Position numbers and translations under genes: made by a program
Assembly: GCA_015059905.1 (NCBI GenBank)
Contig: SUZN01000007.1
Location: 62,001-126,000, forward strand
DNA: 64,000 bases
From: Rikenellaceae bacterium
Lineage (GTDB): Bacteria > Bacteroidota > Bacteroidia > Bacteroidales > Rikenellaceae
Direction: 5' to 3'
Notes under the pieces: generated by a model
What the model saw: the letters and a program-made list of their open reading frames with translations, nothing else
The model's database searches: none
What the model was told of the DNA's origin: nothing
In this document: positions 43,944 to 53,832 of the stretch, piece after piece
Layout: each line of letters opens with the position of its first letter
Numbering within the stretch: the stretch's first letter is position 1

Positions 43944-43960
43944 ATACGTAAAGAATGTTG

Positions 43961-43968
43961 TAAATTTG
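43961..43968 (+). promoter_or_regulatory. TAAATTTG -7 box before the 310-aa secreted protein
   Basis: The box lies 16 bp before the ATG at 43985; only a T-tract is present in the -33 position. Confidence 0.5.
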
Positions 43969-43984
43969 TAAAAACAAATTTACC

Positions 43985-44917
43985 ATGAAGAGAATTTCAC
44001 TTTTTACGCTTTCGCTTTTGCTTGCTTTAACAACCTTTGCACAAGAGCAACCAAACGAGATTGAGATTAGCAGTCGCGCGTTACGTCTCAAGCAAGACCT
44101 TACGCGAGGTGGCGCAATATGCTACATATCAAAGTCCAGTGATGAGCGCAATCTGGTAAACATCTGCGACGAGGGTCGTTACATTCAGCAATCGTACTAC
44201 GCAGGCAATGTGGTCAATCGTCAAAACGAGGGGCAGTGCCCTACGTGGTCACCCTGGGCGTGGAATCCAATCCAGGTGGGCGACTATGCCCGCAACCGTG
44301 CCCAGATATTGAAGCACAGCACCAACGGCAAAAAATCGTACGTCAAGTGCATACCGATGCAATGGGATATGAACAACCACCCCGCAGAGGCCATAATGGA
44401 GCAGTGGACAACGATAAAGGGAAATGTTATTCACGTCAAAAACCGTCTTACTTGCCAGCGAACAGACTCGCTCTATGGCGAGGGTGTGGAGAGCAACCAG
44501 GAGATACCAGCCGTATATCTTATCTCGGCGCTGAAAAATCTGCACTCCTTCTTCGGTACTAAACCCTTCACGGGGGAGCGCACAGAGCAGACTGAGGTTA
44601 AGCAGATAATTATTGGCGACCCCGAGCATTTCTGGGGCAGCTACCCCACCATCCCCGAGCATTGGATGGCTTTCACCGACGACAATGGCTGGGGCGTGGC
44701 GGTATATTCACCCTCGGCAACACATTTTCTGGCAGGTAGATTTGGGGACAACCTCGAAGGAGATGCCCATAGCGCAGCTACCTCATACATCGCCCCACTA
44801 CGACGCGAGAGATTGACCAAAAACTCTGTCGTGGAGTATGATTACTACCTAATAGTGGGCAGCATTGAGCAGATAAGAGCCGAGATATACAAAATCAATA
44901 AAAATAAGAAGCACTAA
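43985..44917 (+). CDS. Secreted protein of unknown function
   Basis: A 310-residue protein with a signal peptide (ISLFTLSLLLALTTFA-QE) and no lipobox. The mature part is rich in beta strands and aromatics (CPTWSPWAWNPIQVGDY; GDPEHFWGSYPTIPEHWMAF). Conserved-looking acids and His near 215-235 could be a carbohydrate-binding or catalytic site, but I recognise no family. The stop codon directly abuts the ruvC ATG (TAAATG), so the two are transcribed and perhaps translated together. Confidence 0.7.
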   Translation: MKRISLFTLSLLLALTTFAQEQPNEIEISSRALRLKQDLTRGGAICYISKSSDERNLVNICDEGRYIQQSYYAGNVVNRQNEGQCPTWSPWAWNPIQVGDYARNRAQILKHSTNGKKSYVKCIPMQWDMNNHPAEAIMEQWTTIKGNVIHVKNRLTCQRTDSLYGEGVESNQEIPAVYLISALKNLHSFFGTKPFTGERTEQTEVKQIIIGDPEHFWGSYPTIPEHWMAFTDDNGWGVAVYSPSATHFLAGRFGDNLEGDAHSAATSYIAPLRRERLTKNSVVEYDYYLIVGSIEQIRAEIYKINKNKKH

Positions 44918-45532
44918 ATGAGTCAGGAGCAGACTACATACCGCATTATGGGCATCGACCCTGGCACGAACTATATGGGTTACGGCATAATCGAGGTCGA
45001 GGGAAACAAACTGCGCTCGGTGGTGATGGGTGACATTGACCTGCACACGATGAGCGACCCATATCGCAAGCTGCGTTACATTTTCGACCGTGTGAGCAAA
45101 CTCATCGAGGATTATTCACCGCGCGAGGTGGCGCTGGAGTCGCCATTTTTCGGCACCAATGTGCAGAGTATGCTTAAATTGGGGCGCGCGCAGGGTGTGG
45201 CTATGGCGGCAGCACTGACCCACGACAAGGAGGTGTTCGAGTATGCCCCTTCGCGCGTGAAGCTCTCCATCGCTGGCTCTGGCTCGGCATCCAAAGAGCA
45301 GGTAGCAGCCATCGTAAAACGTATGCTCAAGCTCGACTATATGCCTCGCCGACTGGATGCCACTGATGGTATGGCTGTGGCAATGTGTCACTACTTCACC
45401 GCTCGCACCCCCATATCGCAAGCTATGGGCTCGGCACGCGTGAAAGGACTCGGCGGAGGCAAAAAAGCTGCCAAAGGGTCATCGTCGTGGGAGACATTTA
45501 TAAAACAAAACCCCGACAGAGAGATAAAATAA
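44918..45532 (+). CDS. ruvC: Holliday junction resolvase RuvC
   Basis: A 204-residue endonuclease that cuts Holliday junctions. The acidic catalytic set is present: D14 in IMGIDPGTNYMGYG, Glu in VALESPFFGTNVQS, and the two Asp of RLDATDGMAVAMCH. The C-terminal tail is somewhat long and basic (GLGGGKKAAKGSSSW). It starts at the base after the previous stop. ruvA and ruvB are not in this window. Confidence 0.95.
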   Translation: MSQEQTTYRIMGIDPGTNYMGYGIIEVEGNKLRSVVMGDIDLHTMSDPYRKLRYIFDRVSKLIEDYSPREVALESPFFGTNVQSMLKLGRAQGVAMAAALTHDKEVFEYAPSRVKLSIAGSGSASKEQVAAIVKRMLKLDYMPRRLDATDGMAVAMCHYFTARTPISQAMGSARVKGLGGGKKAAKGSSSWETFIKQNPDREIK

Positions 45533-45544
45533 CAATATTTTTTG

Positions 45545-45552
45545 TATCTTTG
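45545..45552 (+). promoter_or_regulatory. TATCTTTG -7 box before the GNAT-type gene
   Basis: The box lies 35 bp before the ATG at 45588; no clear -33 element. It likely drives the GNAT protein, the thioredoxin-like protein and gcvT. Confidence 0.5.
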
Positions 45553-45587
45553 AAAGTTAAAACAAAGCATATAAATCAACTTTAGAT

Positions 45588-46799
45588 ATGAGCAAGAGCA
45601 AATACACACTCCGCGAGGTGACTGACGTGGCACTTGAGAAGGAGTTTATCGAACTTCCAAAGCGTCTTTACAAGGGTAATCGTTATTGGGTATGCCCAAT
45701 TGATGATGATATCAAGGCGGTATTCGACCCTGCCAAGAACAAGCTCTACGCCGACGGCGAGGCTATCCGCTGGGTAGCATACAATGCCGAGGGCGAGGTT
45801 GTGGGTCGTATCGCAGCCTTTTACGATAATGAGCACGCATACTCTTACGAGCAGCCTACGGGAGGTTGCGGTTTCTTTGAGGCTATCAACGACCAGGAGC
45901 TTGCAAATCAGCTCTTCGATGCAGCGCGCCTGTGGCTGGTGAGTCGTGGTATGGAGGCTATGGATGGTCCTGTAAACTTCGGTCCTCGCGATTCGTGGTG
46001 GGGTCTGCTGGTTGAGGGTTATGAGTTCCAGCCATTGTATGCCAACCCTTACAACCCACCTTATTACAAGGAGTTGTTTGAGAATTATGGTTTCAAGAAC
46101 TACTTTAACCAGAATACCTATCTGTGGCGTGTGTATGATGATGATATCAACTCATCTATCGCCGAGCGCGCGAAGCGTCTGATGAACACACCTGGATACA
46201 GCTTCTCTTGCATCAAAACCGACAATCTGGAGCAGGTAGCAGAGGATTTCCGCATCATCTATAACAAGGCGTGGAGTCTGTTCACTGGCGTGAAACCTAT
46301 GGAGAAGGAGGAGGCGCAGAAGATTATGAAGACATTACGTCCTATCGTCGATCCAAACATCATCTTCTTCACATACTTTAACAACGAGCCTGTCGGCTTT
46401 TTCATTATGGTGCCCGATATCAACCGCATCATCGGCAAATTCAACGGTAAGCTCAACCTCTGGAACAAGTTGCGCCTGATGTGGGAGCTGAAGGTGAAGA
46501 AGAGTTGCGACCGTATCTTCGGAATGATTTTCGCCGTGACACCAGAGTTTCAGGGCAAGGGCGTGGAGTCTGGTATGATTCAGTATATCTACGAGAACTA
46601 TATCCGCACCGACCGCAACAGCTACAAGACTGTGGAGTTTGCGTGGATTGGCGACTTCAACCCCGTAATGAACCGTATGATTCAACAATATGTTTGTGCA
46701 ACACGTCACAAGATGCACACCACATATCGCTACCTCTTTGACCGCGAGAAGCCATTTACACGTTGCCCACGCCTGGGTATCAAACGTAGCGAGAAGTAA
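45588..46799 (+). CDS. GNAT-fold acyltransferase-like protein
   Basis: A 403-residue cytosolic protein. The N-terminal part (LYKGNRYWVCPIDDDI, AEGEVVGRIAAFYD) and the C-terminal part (IFAVTPEFQGKGVESGMIQYIY) look like two GNAT-type halves; FQGKGVESG matches the acetyl-CoA pyrophosphate loop. Similar roughly 390-residue proteins are common in Bacteroidota, annotated only as hypothetical or N-acetyltransferase. Substrate unknown. Gap of 3 bp to the next gene. Confidence 0.75.
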   Translation: MSKSKYTLREVTDVALEKEFIELPKRLYKGNRYWVCPIDDDIKAVFDPAKNKLYADGEAIRWVAYNAEGEVVGRIAAFYDNEHAYSYEQPTGGCGFFEAINDQELANQLFDAARLWLVSRGMEAMDGPVNFGPRDSWWGLLVEGYEFQPLYANPYNPPYYKELFENYGFKNYFNQNTYLWRVYDDDINSSIAERAKRLMNTPGYSFSCIKTDNLEQVAEDFRIIYNKAWSLFTGVKPMEKEEAQKIMKTLRPIVDPNIIFFTYFNNEPVGFFIMVPDINRIIGKFNGKLNLWNKLRLMWELKVKKSCDRIFGMIFAVTPEFQGKGVESGMIQYIYENYIRTDRNSYKTVEFAWIGDFNPVMNRMIQQYVCATRHKMHTTYRYLFDREKPFTRCPRLGIKRSEK

Positions 46800-46802
46800 G
46801 CA

Positions 46803-47285
46803 ATGCGAAGGGTTATTGTTGGATGGATATTGGCTTTAGTGGCGATAGTAGGTGTCGCTGCTTCTGCTTCAGCGCAGAGCGCTACGCAGACAAAGCCATC
46901 TAACCAGCAGACAAAACCAAAAGGGCGCCCCTCGCTCTATATCTTCTCGATTCAAGGTTGTCAGCCCTGCCAACGCCTCGCCAATGAAGGATTGACGGAT
47001 GCCGAAGTAGTGGCAATGATTGAGAGGATGGAGTATAAAAAGGTGGATATGGCTCTCACGCCAAACGCACGTGAGCTGCACCGCACACACGCCCGCTCGG
47101 GCGGAGTACCCGAATTGGTGCTTTATGACGGTGAGGGCAGACTCATCGGCAGGCAGGTGGGATATGAGACCATAGACACGTTGATTGAGTTCCTGCGTAA
47201 AGCCTTCAGCCAAGAGGAGATTGCCCGAATAAAGGCAGAGAGCAGAACCAGGAGCGCAAGAGAAGTAAATGATAACACAAACTAA
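46803..47285 (+). CDS. Secreted thioredoxin-like protein
   Basis: A 160-residue protein with a signal peptide ending SASA-QS, a Gln/Lys/Pro-rich linker (26-42), and a thioredoxin-like fold with C53-Q-P-C56 in FSIQGCQPCQRL. The cis-Pro region is SGGVPELVLYD. It is more divergent than the TlpA proteins nearby. Periplasmic disulfide reduction is likely; partners unknown. It lies 12 bp upstream of gcvT, an unrelated pathway. Confidence 0.78.
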   Translation: MRRVIVGWILALVAIVGVAASASAQSATQTKPSNQQTKPKGRPSLYIFSIQGCQPCQRLANEGLTDAEVVAMIERMEYKKVDMALTPNARELHRTHARSGGVPELVLYDGEGRLIGRQVGYETIDTLIEFLRKAFSQEEIARIKAESRTRSAREVNDNTN

Positions 47286-47297
47286 AACTATAAACAG

Positions 47298-48392
47298 ATG
47301 AAAACCACAGCGTTTACAAAGTATCACATCGCCGCAGGTGCCAAGATGGCAGAGTTTGCGGGGTATAATATGCCTATCGAGTTTTCAGGCATCAACGACG
47401 AGCATATGACCGTTAGAGAGAAGTGCGGCGTGTTTGACGTGAGCCATATGGGCGAGATTTGGATTAAGGGCGAGAAGGCTCTCGATTTGTTGCAGCACAT
47501 TGCATCAAATGATGTTTCGAAGCTCTTTGATGGCAAGGTGCAGTATGCCACAATGCCTAACGGCAAGGGCGGTATCGTGGATGATATCCTTATCTACAAG
47601 TTCAGCGACACAAAGTATATGCTCTGTGTCAATGCAGCCAACACCGACAAGGATTGGGCACACATCTGCGCCGAGGGCGAGAAGTTCGGTATGAAGCCAG
47701 GCGTTGAACTGGAGAACTCATCTGACAACATCGCACAGCTCGCTATTCAGGGTCCGCTCGCAATGAAGCTCGTACAGAAGATGTGCGAGGAGCCTGTCGA
47801 GGATATGGTTTACTACACATTCAAGCAGACAAAGTTGGCTGGTTGCGATGTTATCCTATCGGCTACAGGTTACACAGGCTCTGGCGGCTGCGAGATTTAT
47901 ATGTATAACTCTGACGCCGACACCATCTGGGAGGCTATGTGGAAAGCTGGCGAGGAGTTCGGTTTGAAGAACATCGGCTTGGGTGCACGTGACACATTGC
48001 GTTTGGAGAAGGGTTTTGCACTCTATGGCAATGATATTGACGACACTACATCTCCTTTGGAGGCTGGCTTGGGCTGGGTGACAAAGTTCGTTGAGGGCAA
48101 GGACTTCATCGACCGCGACTATCTGGCAAAGCAGAAGGCAGAGGGCGTAGAGCGCAAGCTGGTTGGTCTAAAGATGATTGACCGAGGTATCCCACGTCAC
48201 GGTTACAAGCTCGCTAACCTTGAGGGTGAGGAGATTGGTCACGTTACATCGGGTACAATGTCGCCAATGTTGAAGGTGGGTATCGCCTTGGGCTATGTCA
48301 AGACCGAGTATGCAACATTAGGCACAACAATCGCCGTTGTTATCCGCGATAGATTGTTGAAGGCAGAGGTTGTTAAGTATCCTTTTGTATAA
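47298..48392 (+). CDS. gcvT: Aminomethyltransferase (glycine cleavage T protein)
   Basis: A 364-residue enzyme that transfers the methylene group from the H-protein aminomethyl arm to tetrahydrofolate. Family marks: [47 protein letters not shown] (in two pieces), [14 protein letters not shown], the folate-binding Asp near NDVSKL, and [21 protein letters not shown]. Full length. The gcvH and gcvP genes are elsewhere. A strong terminator follows. Confidence 0.96.
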   Translation: MKTTAFTKYHIAAGAKMAEFAGYNMPIEFSGINDEHMTVREKCGVFDVSHMGEIWIKGEKALDLLQHIASNDVSKLFDGKVQYATMPNGKGGIVDDILIYKFSDTKYMLCVNAANTDKDWAHICAEGEKFGMKPGVELENSSDNIAQLAIQGPLAMKLVQKMCEEPVEDMVYYTFKQTKLAGCDVILSATGYTGSGGCEIYMYNSDADTIWEAMWKAGEEFGLKNIGLGARDTLRLEKGFALYGNDIDDTTSPLEAGLGWVTKFVEGKDFIDRDYLAKQKAEGVERKLVGLKMIDRGIPRHGYKLANLEGEEIGHVTSGTMSPMLKVGIALGYVKTEYATLGTTIAVVIRDRLLKAEVVKYPFV

Positions 48393-48411
48393 CAAAATTC
48401 ATCTATTGAAT

Positions 48412-48444
48412 AAAATGCCTAACCTTTCGGGGTTAGGCATTTTT
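48412..48444 (+). terminator. Terminator of gcvT
   Basis: AATGCCTAACC pairs with GGTTAGGCATT over TTTCGG and runs into TTTT. Confidence 0.92.
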
Positions 48445-48473
48445 CTTTATACGGTCACAGTAACATTATAAAA

Positions 48474-48591
48474 ACGTCATCCCCCGCCTTGCCGAGCAAG
48501 GCGATGGGGATCCTCCATACTTTTATCGTAATACATTCATACTGGAGGATTACCTTCGCCACTCACTACGTTTCGTGTCGGGTAATGACGT
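48474..48591. repeat. 118-bp palindromic repeat element (REP/MITE-like)
   Basis: The ends are inverted (ACGTCAT at 48474-48480, ATGACGT at 48585-48591). Inside, CCCCCGCCTTG/CAAGGCG...GGGG makes a left hairpin, and ATCCTCC (left) mirrors GGAGGAT (right) about the centre. No coding potential. It lies between the gcvT terminator and that of the opposing small ORF. Confidence 0.7.
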
Positions 48592-48619
48592 ATGTTTTTT
48601 ATCTTGTTACAATAGCATA

Positions 48620-48650
48620 TAAAAATCGGTTCGAACTTCATCGAACCGAT
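48620..48650 (-). terminator. Terminator of the small-ORF transcript
   Basis: On the minus strand ATCGGTTCGA pairs with TCGAACCGAT over TGAAGT (a few bases shared in the loop) and is followed by TTTTTAT. It lies just beyond the stop of the 63-aa frame, supporting real transcription of that frame. Confidence 0.82.
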
Positions 48651-48656
48651 AATAAA

Positions 48657-48848
48657 TCACTTTTTCCTAAAATGATTTCCAAGTTTATTTAACGGCACAT
48701 CTGCTCCCGTAGCTCTTTTTACACTTTCTTGCATAAGTTTTCGACCTGCGTTGCTTCCAAGATTTCCATTAACTGAAATTTTAGTTCCTTTCTCAATTCT
48801 ACGACCTGCCTTGTCAACAATCGTAACTAATGTTTCAATAATTGCCAT
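48657..48848 (-). CDS. Small basic protein of unknown function (63 aa)
   Basis: The frame from ATG 48848 encodes 63 residues (MAIIETLVTIVDKAG at the start, NKLGNHFRKK at the end), basic and without membrane segment or signal. A start 12 codons further upstream (48884) is possible, but 48848 has the A-rich leader usual for this phylum. It is bracketed by a minus-strand terminator 7 bp downstream and a minus-strand promoter with a long structured leader upstream. I recognise no family. The Gly/Asn/Arg-rich centre (SVNGNLGSNAGRKL) may bind nucleic acid, but that is a guess. Confidence 0.55.
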   Translation of the reverse strand: MAIIETLVTIVDKAGRRIEKGTKISVNGNLGSNAGRKLMQESVKRATGADVPLNKLGNHFRKK

Positions 48849-48910
48849 AATTTCACTTTTAAGGTTAATAATTGTTTTAGGCATATAAAAAGCGCAGACT
48901 ATTCTTATTA

Positions 48911-49026
48911 GCTTGTCGAGGTTCTGGAATACCTAAGTCGCAAAATAGAGAATGAGCCCACGCCATAAACGTGAGCATCAAACCTTATTCCTCTGCGACT
49001 TTGAAATTTTCCAGATTTCGACAAGC
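48911..49026 (-). ncRNA. Long structured RNA hairpin, 6S-like candidate
   Basis: The 116-nt stretch folds into one long hairpin. The base is GCTTGTCGA/TCGACAAGC, then TCTGGAA/TTCCAGA, then AAGTCGCA/TGCGACTT, then a large internal loop and an apical stem GCTCACG/CGTGGGC. The apical stem has a G-U wobble on the minus strand but an A-C mismatch on the plus strand, which favours the minus strand, as do the promoter at 49144-49173 and the terminator beyond. The rod with a central bubble recalls 6S RNA, although it is short. A regulatory leader of the small ORF is the alternative. Confidence 0.6.
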
Positions 49027-49143
49027 AGGTAATAAAGATGACGCTTAATATATGTTGTGTAGAAATAAATTTCTACAAATTGCTAATAATCATACGAATC
49101 TTTTAATGTTTCATAGGCATCCATTATTTGGTATTTACTTTTA

Positions 49144-49173
49144 CAAATTTAACTAAAATATTCTATATATCAA
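49144..49173 (-). promoter_or_regulatory. Promoter of the structured-RNA/small-ORF unit
   Basis: On the minus strand TTG (49171-49173), a 19-bp spacer and TAAATTTG (49144-49151). The predicted start near 49137 leaves about 110 nt before the hairpin, including a perfect 9-bp palindrome TGTAGAAAT/ATTTCTACA at 49058-49077. Confidence 0.6.
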
Positions 49174-49182
49174 AAATTCAAT

Positions 49183-49213
49183 AAAAAAGTGCGCCACCGC
49201 AAGGGTGACGCAC
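49183..49213 (-). terminator. Terminator of groESL
   Basis: On the minus strand GTGCGTCACC pairs with GGTGGCGCAC over CTTGC and runs into six T, 27 bp after the groEL stop. Confidence 0.9.
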
Positions 49214-49239
49214 CTGAAATATCCGATAGGTGTTCTATT

Positions 49240-50886
<1,647 letters not shown>

Positions 50887-50900
50887 TTAGGTTAATCAAA

Positions 50901-51170
50901 TTAGCAGATTGCGAGGATGTCGCTCTGCTTCATAATAAGGTAATCTGTGCCATCAACATTGATTTCGGTACCAGCATACTTGCCGTAGAGGACTGTATCA
51001 CCCTCCTTAACCTCCATCTTTACCTCTGCTGTGCCTGGACCTACGGCTACAACCTTACCCATAAGTGGCTTCTCTTTTGCTGTGTCTGGAATAAAAAGAC
51101 CGCCTGCGGTCTTCTCCTCCGCTGGATTGGGCAATACCAATACGCGGTCTGAAAGTGGTTTAATTGTCAT
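50901..51170 (-). CDS. groES: Co-chaperonin GroES (10 kDa)
   Basis: An 89-residue lid of the GroEL chamber. [21 protein letters not shown] (split: [24 protein letters not shown]) is the typical start with the mobile loop, and [18 protein letters not shown] and [12 protein letters not shown] follow. It is the first gene of the operon; the upstream region carries a sigma-54-like site rather than a TAnnTTTG box or a CIRCE element. Confidence 0.97.
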   Translation of the reverse strand: MTIKPLSDRVLVLPNPAEEKTAGGLFIPDTAKEKPLMGKVVAVGPGTAEVKMEVKEGDTVLYGKYAGTEINVDGTDYLIMKQSDILAIC

Positions 51171-51226
51171 AGTATTTTGTTTTAGTTTATGTTATTATTT
51201 CATTGTTTACACACGCCATTTATATA

Positions 51227-51242
51227 AGCAAGCAGTGTGCCA
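51227..51242 (-). promoter_or_regulatory. Sigma-54-like -24/-12 promoter upstream of groES
   Basis: On the minus strand the 16 bases read TGGCAC-N5-TTGCT, with GG and GC separated by 10 bp as RpoN requires. The expected start near 51215 leaves a 45-nt leader. The -24 box lies in an inverted repeat (TGTGCCA 51236-51242 / TGGCACA 51252-51258). Confidence 0.55.
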
Positions 51243-51261
51243 AACCCTGGGTGGCACATAT

Positions 51262-51294
51262 TTTTGTCAGTCCCCACACTTTATGCTGACAAAA
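51262..51294. promoter_or_regulatory. Inverted repeat upstream of the groES -24 box
   Basis: TTTTGTCAG (51262-51270) and CTGACAAAA (51286-51294) are perfect 9-bp arms separated by 15 bp, 20 bp upstream of the sigma-54-like element as read from groES. This could be an activator or repressor site. It also lies about 105 bp upstream of the divergent lyase gene. Confidence 0.45.
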
Positions 51295-51399
51295 TGTCAC
51301 ACCGAGAGATGTTTTTCTGCCTACATTGTATTTATATGTCATCTAAAATGCGAAGTTTGCAAAATTATTTCTAATTTTACGAACTTTTTCGAGATTATT

Positions 51400-53229
51400 A
51401 TGAAAAAATTATTGACACTATTTACTTTTATATGCTCTTTGGCTCTTTTTTCAGCCTCTGCACAGAACCTTGACTATGATGCCATAGCACCCCACCCCCG
51501 TCTGCTACTCACCAAAGGTGACGTGAGCAAGATGCGTGAGTTGCCTACCAAATCGGCAAATGCTATGACCATCCACCAGATGATTATCTCCGAAGCTGAT
51601 GGCTATCTCAATGCCGAGCCTATCAAGCGCGAGATTGTGGAGGGCGCAAAGTGGAACGCGCCACGCGAGGCCCTGAAGCGAGTGTTCTACCTCTCTTATG
51701 CCCACGCGATGACCGACGATATGCGTTATGTAGCAGCAGCCGAGCGCGAGATGCTGGCAGCAAGTGCTTTTGAGGATTGGAATCCGTCACACTTTCTGGA
51801 TGTGGCAGAGATGACAATGGCGCTCTCGATTGGTTACGACTGGCTCTACCGCCGTCTGTCGGTGCGCTCACGCAGTATCATCGGTACTGCCATCTACGAG
51901 AAGGGTCTGCGCGCATCGGAAGGCGAAGGCGTGAACTTCTGGGAGCGAGAAGATAATTGGAATCAGGTATGCAACGCGGGTATGATTTACGGTGCGCTGG
52001 CAACATTGGAGCGTTCGCCAGATTATTGCAAGGCGTTGATTTCAAAGTGTATAGAGTCAAACAAGAAGGCGCAGAAGATATATGAGCCAGATGGGGCTTA
52101 CCCCGAGGGTTACGCCTATTGGGAGTATGGTTCTGGCTTCGAGGCATTGCTGGTGGCAGCCTTGGAGTCATCGCTCTCAACACACGCAGGCATTGCCGAC
52201 AACAAGAATTTCCTGCGTTCGGCAGAGTTTATGAATCACCTGGTAGCACCTTCAGGCAAGCTCTTCAACTATGGTGATTGCAGCTACGACACTGCCACTT
52301 GTATGCCTGTCAAGTATTGGTTTGCCCGCAAGATGGGCAATTCATCAATTGTGGCTCTTGACGAGAAGTCAATCAAAGAGAAGAAAGTTACGAAGGATGC
52401 GCTGTTGCCACTATATATGATTTGCGCCATAAACATCGACTTGAGTAATCCGCAACTTCCAACGCAGAAAAGCTGGCAGAGTCGTGGCGAGGTGCCAATA
52501 TATATATACCGCAGTGGCTGGGATGCCGATGATGCCTATTTTGCCATCAAGGGCGGCAAGGCGCAGAACAACCACTCTCATATGGATGCGGGCTCGTTTG
52601 TATATGAGCTAAACGGTGTGCGCTGGGCAGTCGATTTGGGGGGCGAGGATTACAGCAAGCTGGAGTCAGCAGGTGTAGATGCAGAGAACACTACGCAGCA
52701 GAGCAATCGCTGGGATGTGTTCAGCATAGGTGCCGCCTCACACAACACACTCACCTTCAACGGCACACATCACAATGTGGGTGGCAAGGCAGAGATTCTA
52801 AAGTTCCACGACACACCACGCGAAAAGGGCGCAGAGCTTGACCTTACGCCCATATTTGCCGAACATGCACAGAGCGTCACTCGTACCGTTATACTCAACA
52901 AGAAGAATCACCTCACAGTGACCGATAACATCCAAAATGGCGTAAGCCCATCAACCGTAGAGTGGCATATGACAACTACTGCGGCGGCGGAGATTGTTTC
53001 ACCCCAAACGATTATGCTCACGCAGGAGGGTAAGACACTCTACTTGCGCCTGAAGGCACGCTCAAGAGCCACCGCGAAGATATGGCCAGCCGACGAAAAG
53101 TCGAAGGGTGCTGCACGCGTAGGCTTTATCGTGGAGTTAAAGTCGGGCGAGGATGCTACGCTCGAGGTTACGATGTCGCCTACAAAACCAAATGTAATCT
53201 CACGCATCAAGCTGACCGTATTAAAATAA
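51400..53229 (+). CDS. Secreted heparinase II/III-type polysaccharide lyase
   Basis: A 609-residue enzyme starting at ATG 51400, which gives a good signal peptide (LTLFTFICSLALFSASA-QN); longer in-frame extensions run into the groES region. Residues about 28-360 form an (alpha/alpha) toroid with the HPRLLL entry motif. The heparinase II/III-like beta-sandwich begins about 370 and has NNHSHMDAGSFVYELNG near residue 390, GVRWAVDLGGEDY, then QQSNRWDVF and SHNTLTFNG, all typical. The family cleaves uronic-acid-containing polysaccharides by beta-elimination; substrate not deducible here. The GH88-like gene at 58293 could process unsaturated products of such an enzyme. Confidence 0.88.
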   Translation: MKKLLTLFTFICSLALFSASAQNLDYDAIAPHPRLLLTKGDVSKMRELPTKSANAMTIHQMIISEADGYLNAEPIKREIVEGAKWNAPREALKRVFYLSYAHAMTDDMRYVAAAEREMLAASAFEDWNPSHFLDVAEMTMALSIGYDWLYRRLSVRSRSIIGTAIYEKGLRASEGEGVNFWEREDNWNQVCNAGMIYGALATLERSPDYCKALISKCIESNKKAQKIYEPDGAYPEGYAYWEYGSGFEALLVAALESSLSTHAGIADNKNFLRSAEFMNHLVAPSGKLFNYGDCSYDTATCMPVKYWFARKMGNSSIVALDEKSIKEKKVTKDALLPLYMICAINIDLSNPQLPTQKSWQSRGEVPIYIYRSGWDADDAYFAIKGGKAQNNHSHMDAGSFVYELNGVRWAVDLGGEDYSKLESAGVDAENTTQQSNRWDVFSIGAASHNTLTFNGTHHNVGGKAEILKFHDTPREKGAELDLTPIFAEHAQSVTRTVILNKKNHLTVTDNIQNGVSPSTVEWHMTTTAAAEIVSPQTIMLTQEGKTLYLRLKARSRATAKIWPADEKSKGAARVGFIVELKSGEDATLEVTMSPTKPNVISRIKLTVLK

Positions 53230-53238
53230 TTTACAGCT

Positions 53239-53631
53239 ATGAAATCAAGAATAATATTTCTCGTTGTAGCCTCGTTGCTATGCCTCACAGCGTGTAGCAG
53301 CGTGCGCCGCAGTCGCGCAACATTTCATTCTCTCAATGTAGAGGCATTTGAACGTATCATTCAGAAAGAGAACGTATTGCTTGTCGATGTACGCACAGCA
53401 GAGGAGCATGCAAAGGGCGCAATAGAAGGCACCTACCTTAACCTTGATGTACGTAGCTCAACATTTTTCAGCGACTACCGCACACTACCCAAGGATAAGA
53501 CCATCGCTCTCTACTGCAAGGGCGGCGGACGCAGCAAGCAGGTGGCAGGCGTATTGGCAGGCAACGGATATAAGGTTGTGGAACTCGCAGTGGGTTATGA
53601 TGGCTGGGTAAAGCACCACAATGAGCAGTAA
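53239..53631 (+). CDS. Rhodanese-domain lipoprotein
   Basis: A 130-residue lipoprotein (LCLTAC, Cys19) with a single rhodanese domain: LLVDVRTAEEHAKGAIEG is the entry block and C93 in ALYCKGGGRSKQVAG is the active-site cysteine. Family members carry sulfane sulfur as a persulfide; a periplasmic sulfur or redox role is inferred. It follows the lyase gene by 9 bp. Confidence 0.88.
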   Translation: MKSRIIFLVVASLLCLTACSSVRRSRATFHSLNVEAFERIIQKENVLLVDVRTAEEHAKGAIEGTYLNLDVRSSTFFSDYRTLPKDKTIALYCKGGGRSKQVAGVLAGNGYKVVELAVGYDGWVKHHNEQ

Positions 53632-53687
53632 TGGATGGACGTAGCAACCCTATTTATCGCTTTTTTTGAAAGATTTTTGTAAATAAA

Positions 53688-53719
53688 TTTGGAGGAAAAC
53701 GATAAATAACATATATTTG
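53688..53719 (+). promoter_or_regulatory. Promoter of tRNA-His
   Basis: TTTG (53688-53691), a 20-bp spacer and TATATTTG (53712-53719) match the consensus; the tRNA begins 28 bp later. Confidence 0.8.
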
Positions 53720-53747
53720 CACCCGATTTGAGAGGTCAAATCTAAAT

Positions 53748-53822
53748 GGTGGATGTAGCTCAGTTGGTTAGAGTAGAGGATTGTGGTTCCTAAGGTCGTG
53801 GGTTCGAGCCCCATCTTCCACC
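53748..53822 (+). tRNA. tRNA-His (anticodon GTG)
   Basis: Acceptor arm G-GTGGATG / CTTCCAC-C includes the extra 5' G of histidine tRNAs. The anticodon loop is TTGTGGT with GTG at 34-36, and the T arm is GTGGG-TTCGAGC-CCCAT. Three positions are not paired normally (T-T in the acceptor, G-T in the D stem, G-A at the outer anticodon stem). The CCA end is not encoded. Confidence 0.9.
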
Positions 53823-53832
53823 CCAAAAGCAG

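Noticed and set aside
49058..49077. Perfect palindrome TGTAGAAAT/ATTTCTACA as a terminator
   Set aside because: Two-base centre and no T-run; reported only as part of the leader of the structured-RNA unit.
51031..51399. N-terminal extension of the lyase gene back to 51031
   Set aside because: It would overlap groES and precede a normal signal peptide starting at 51400.
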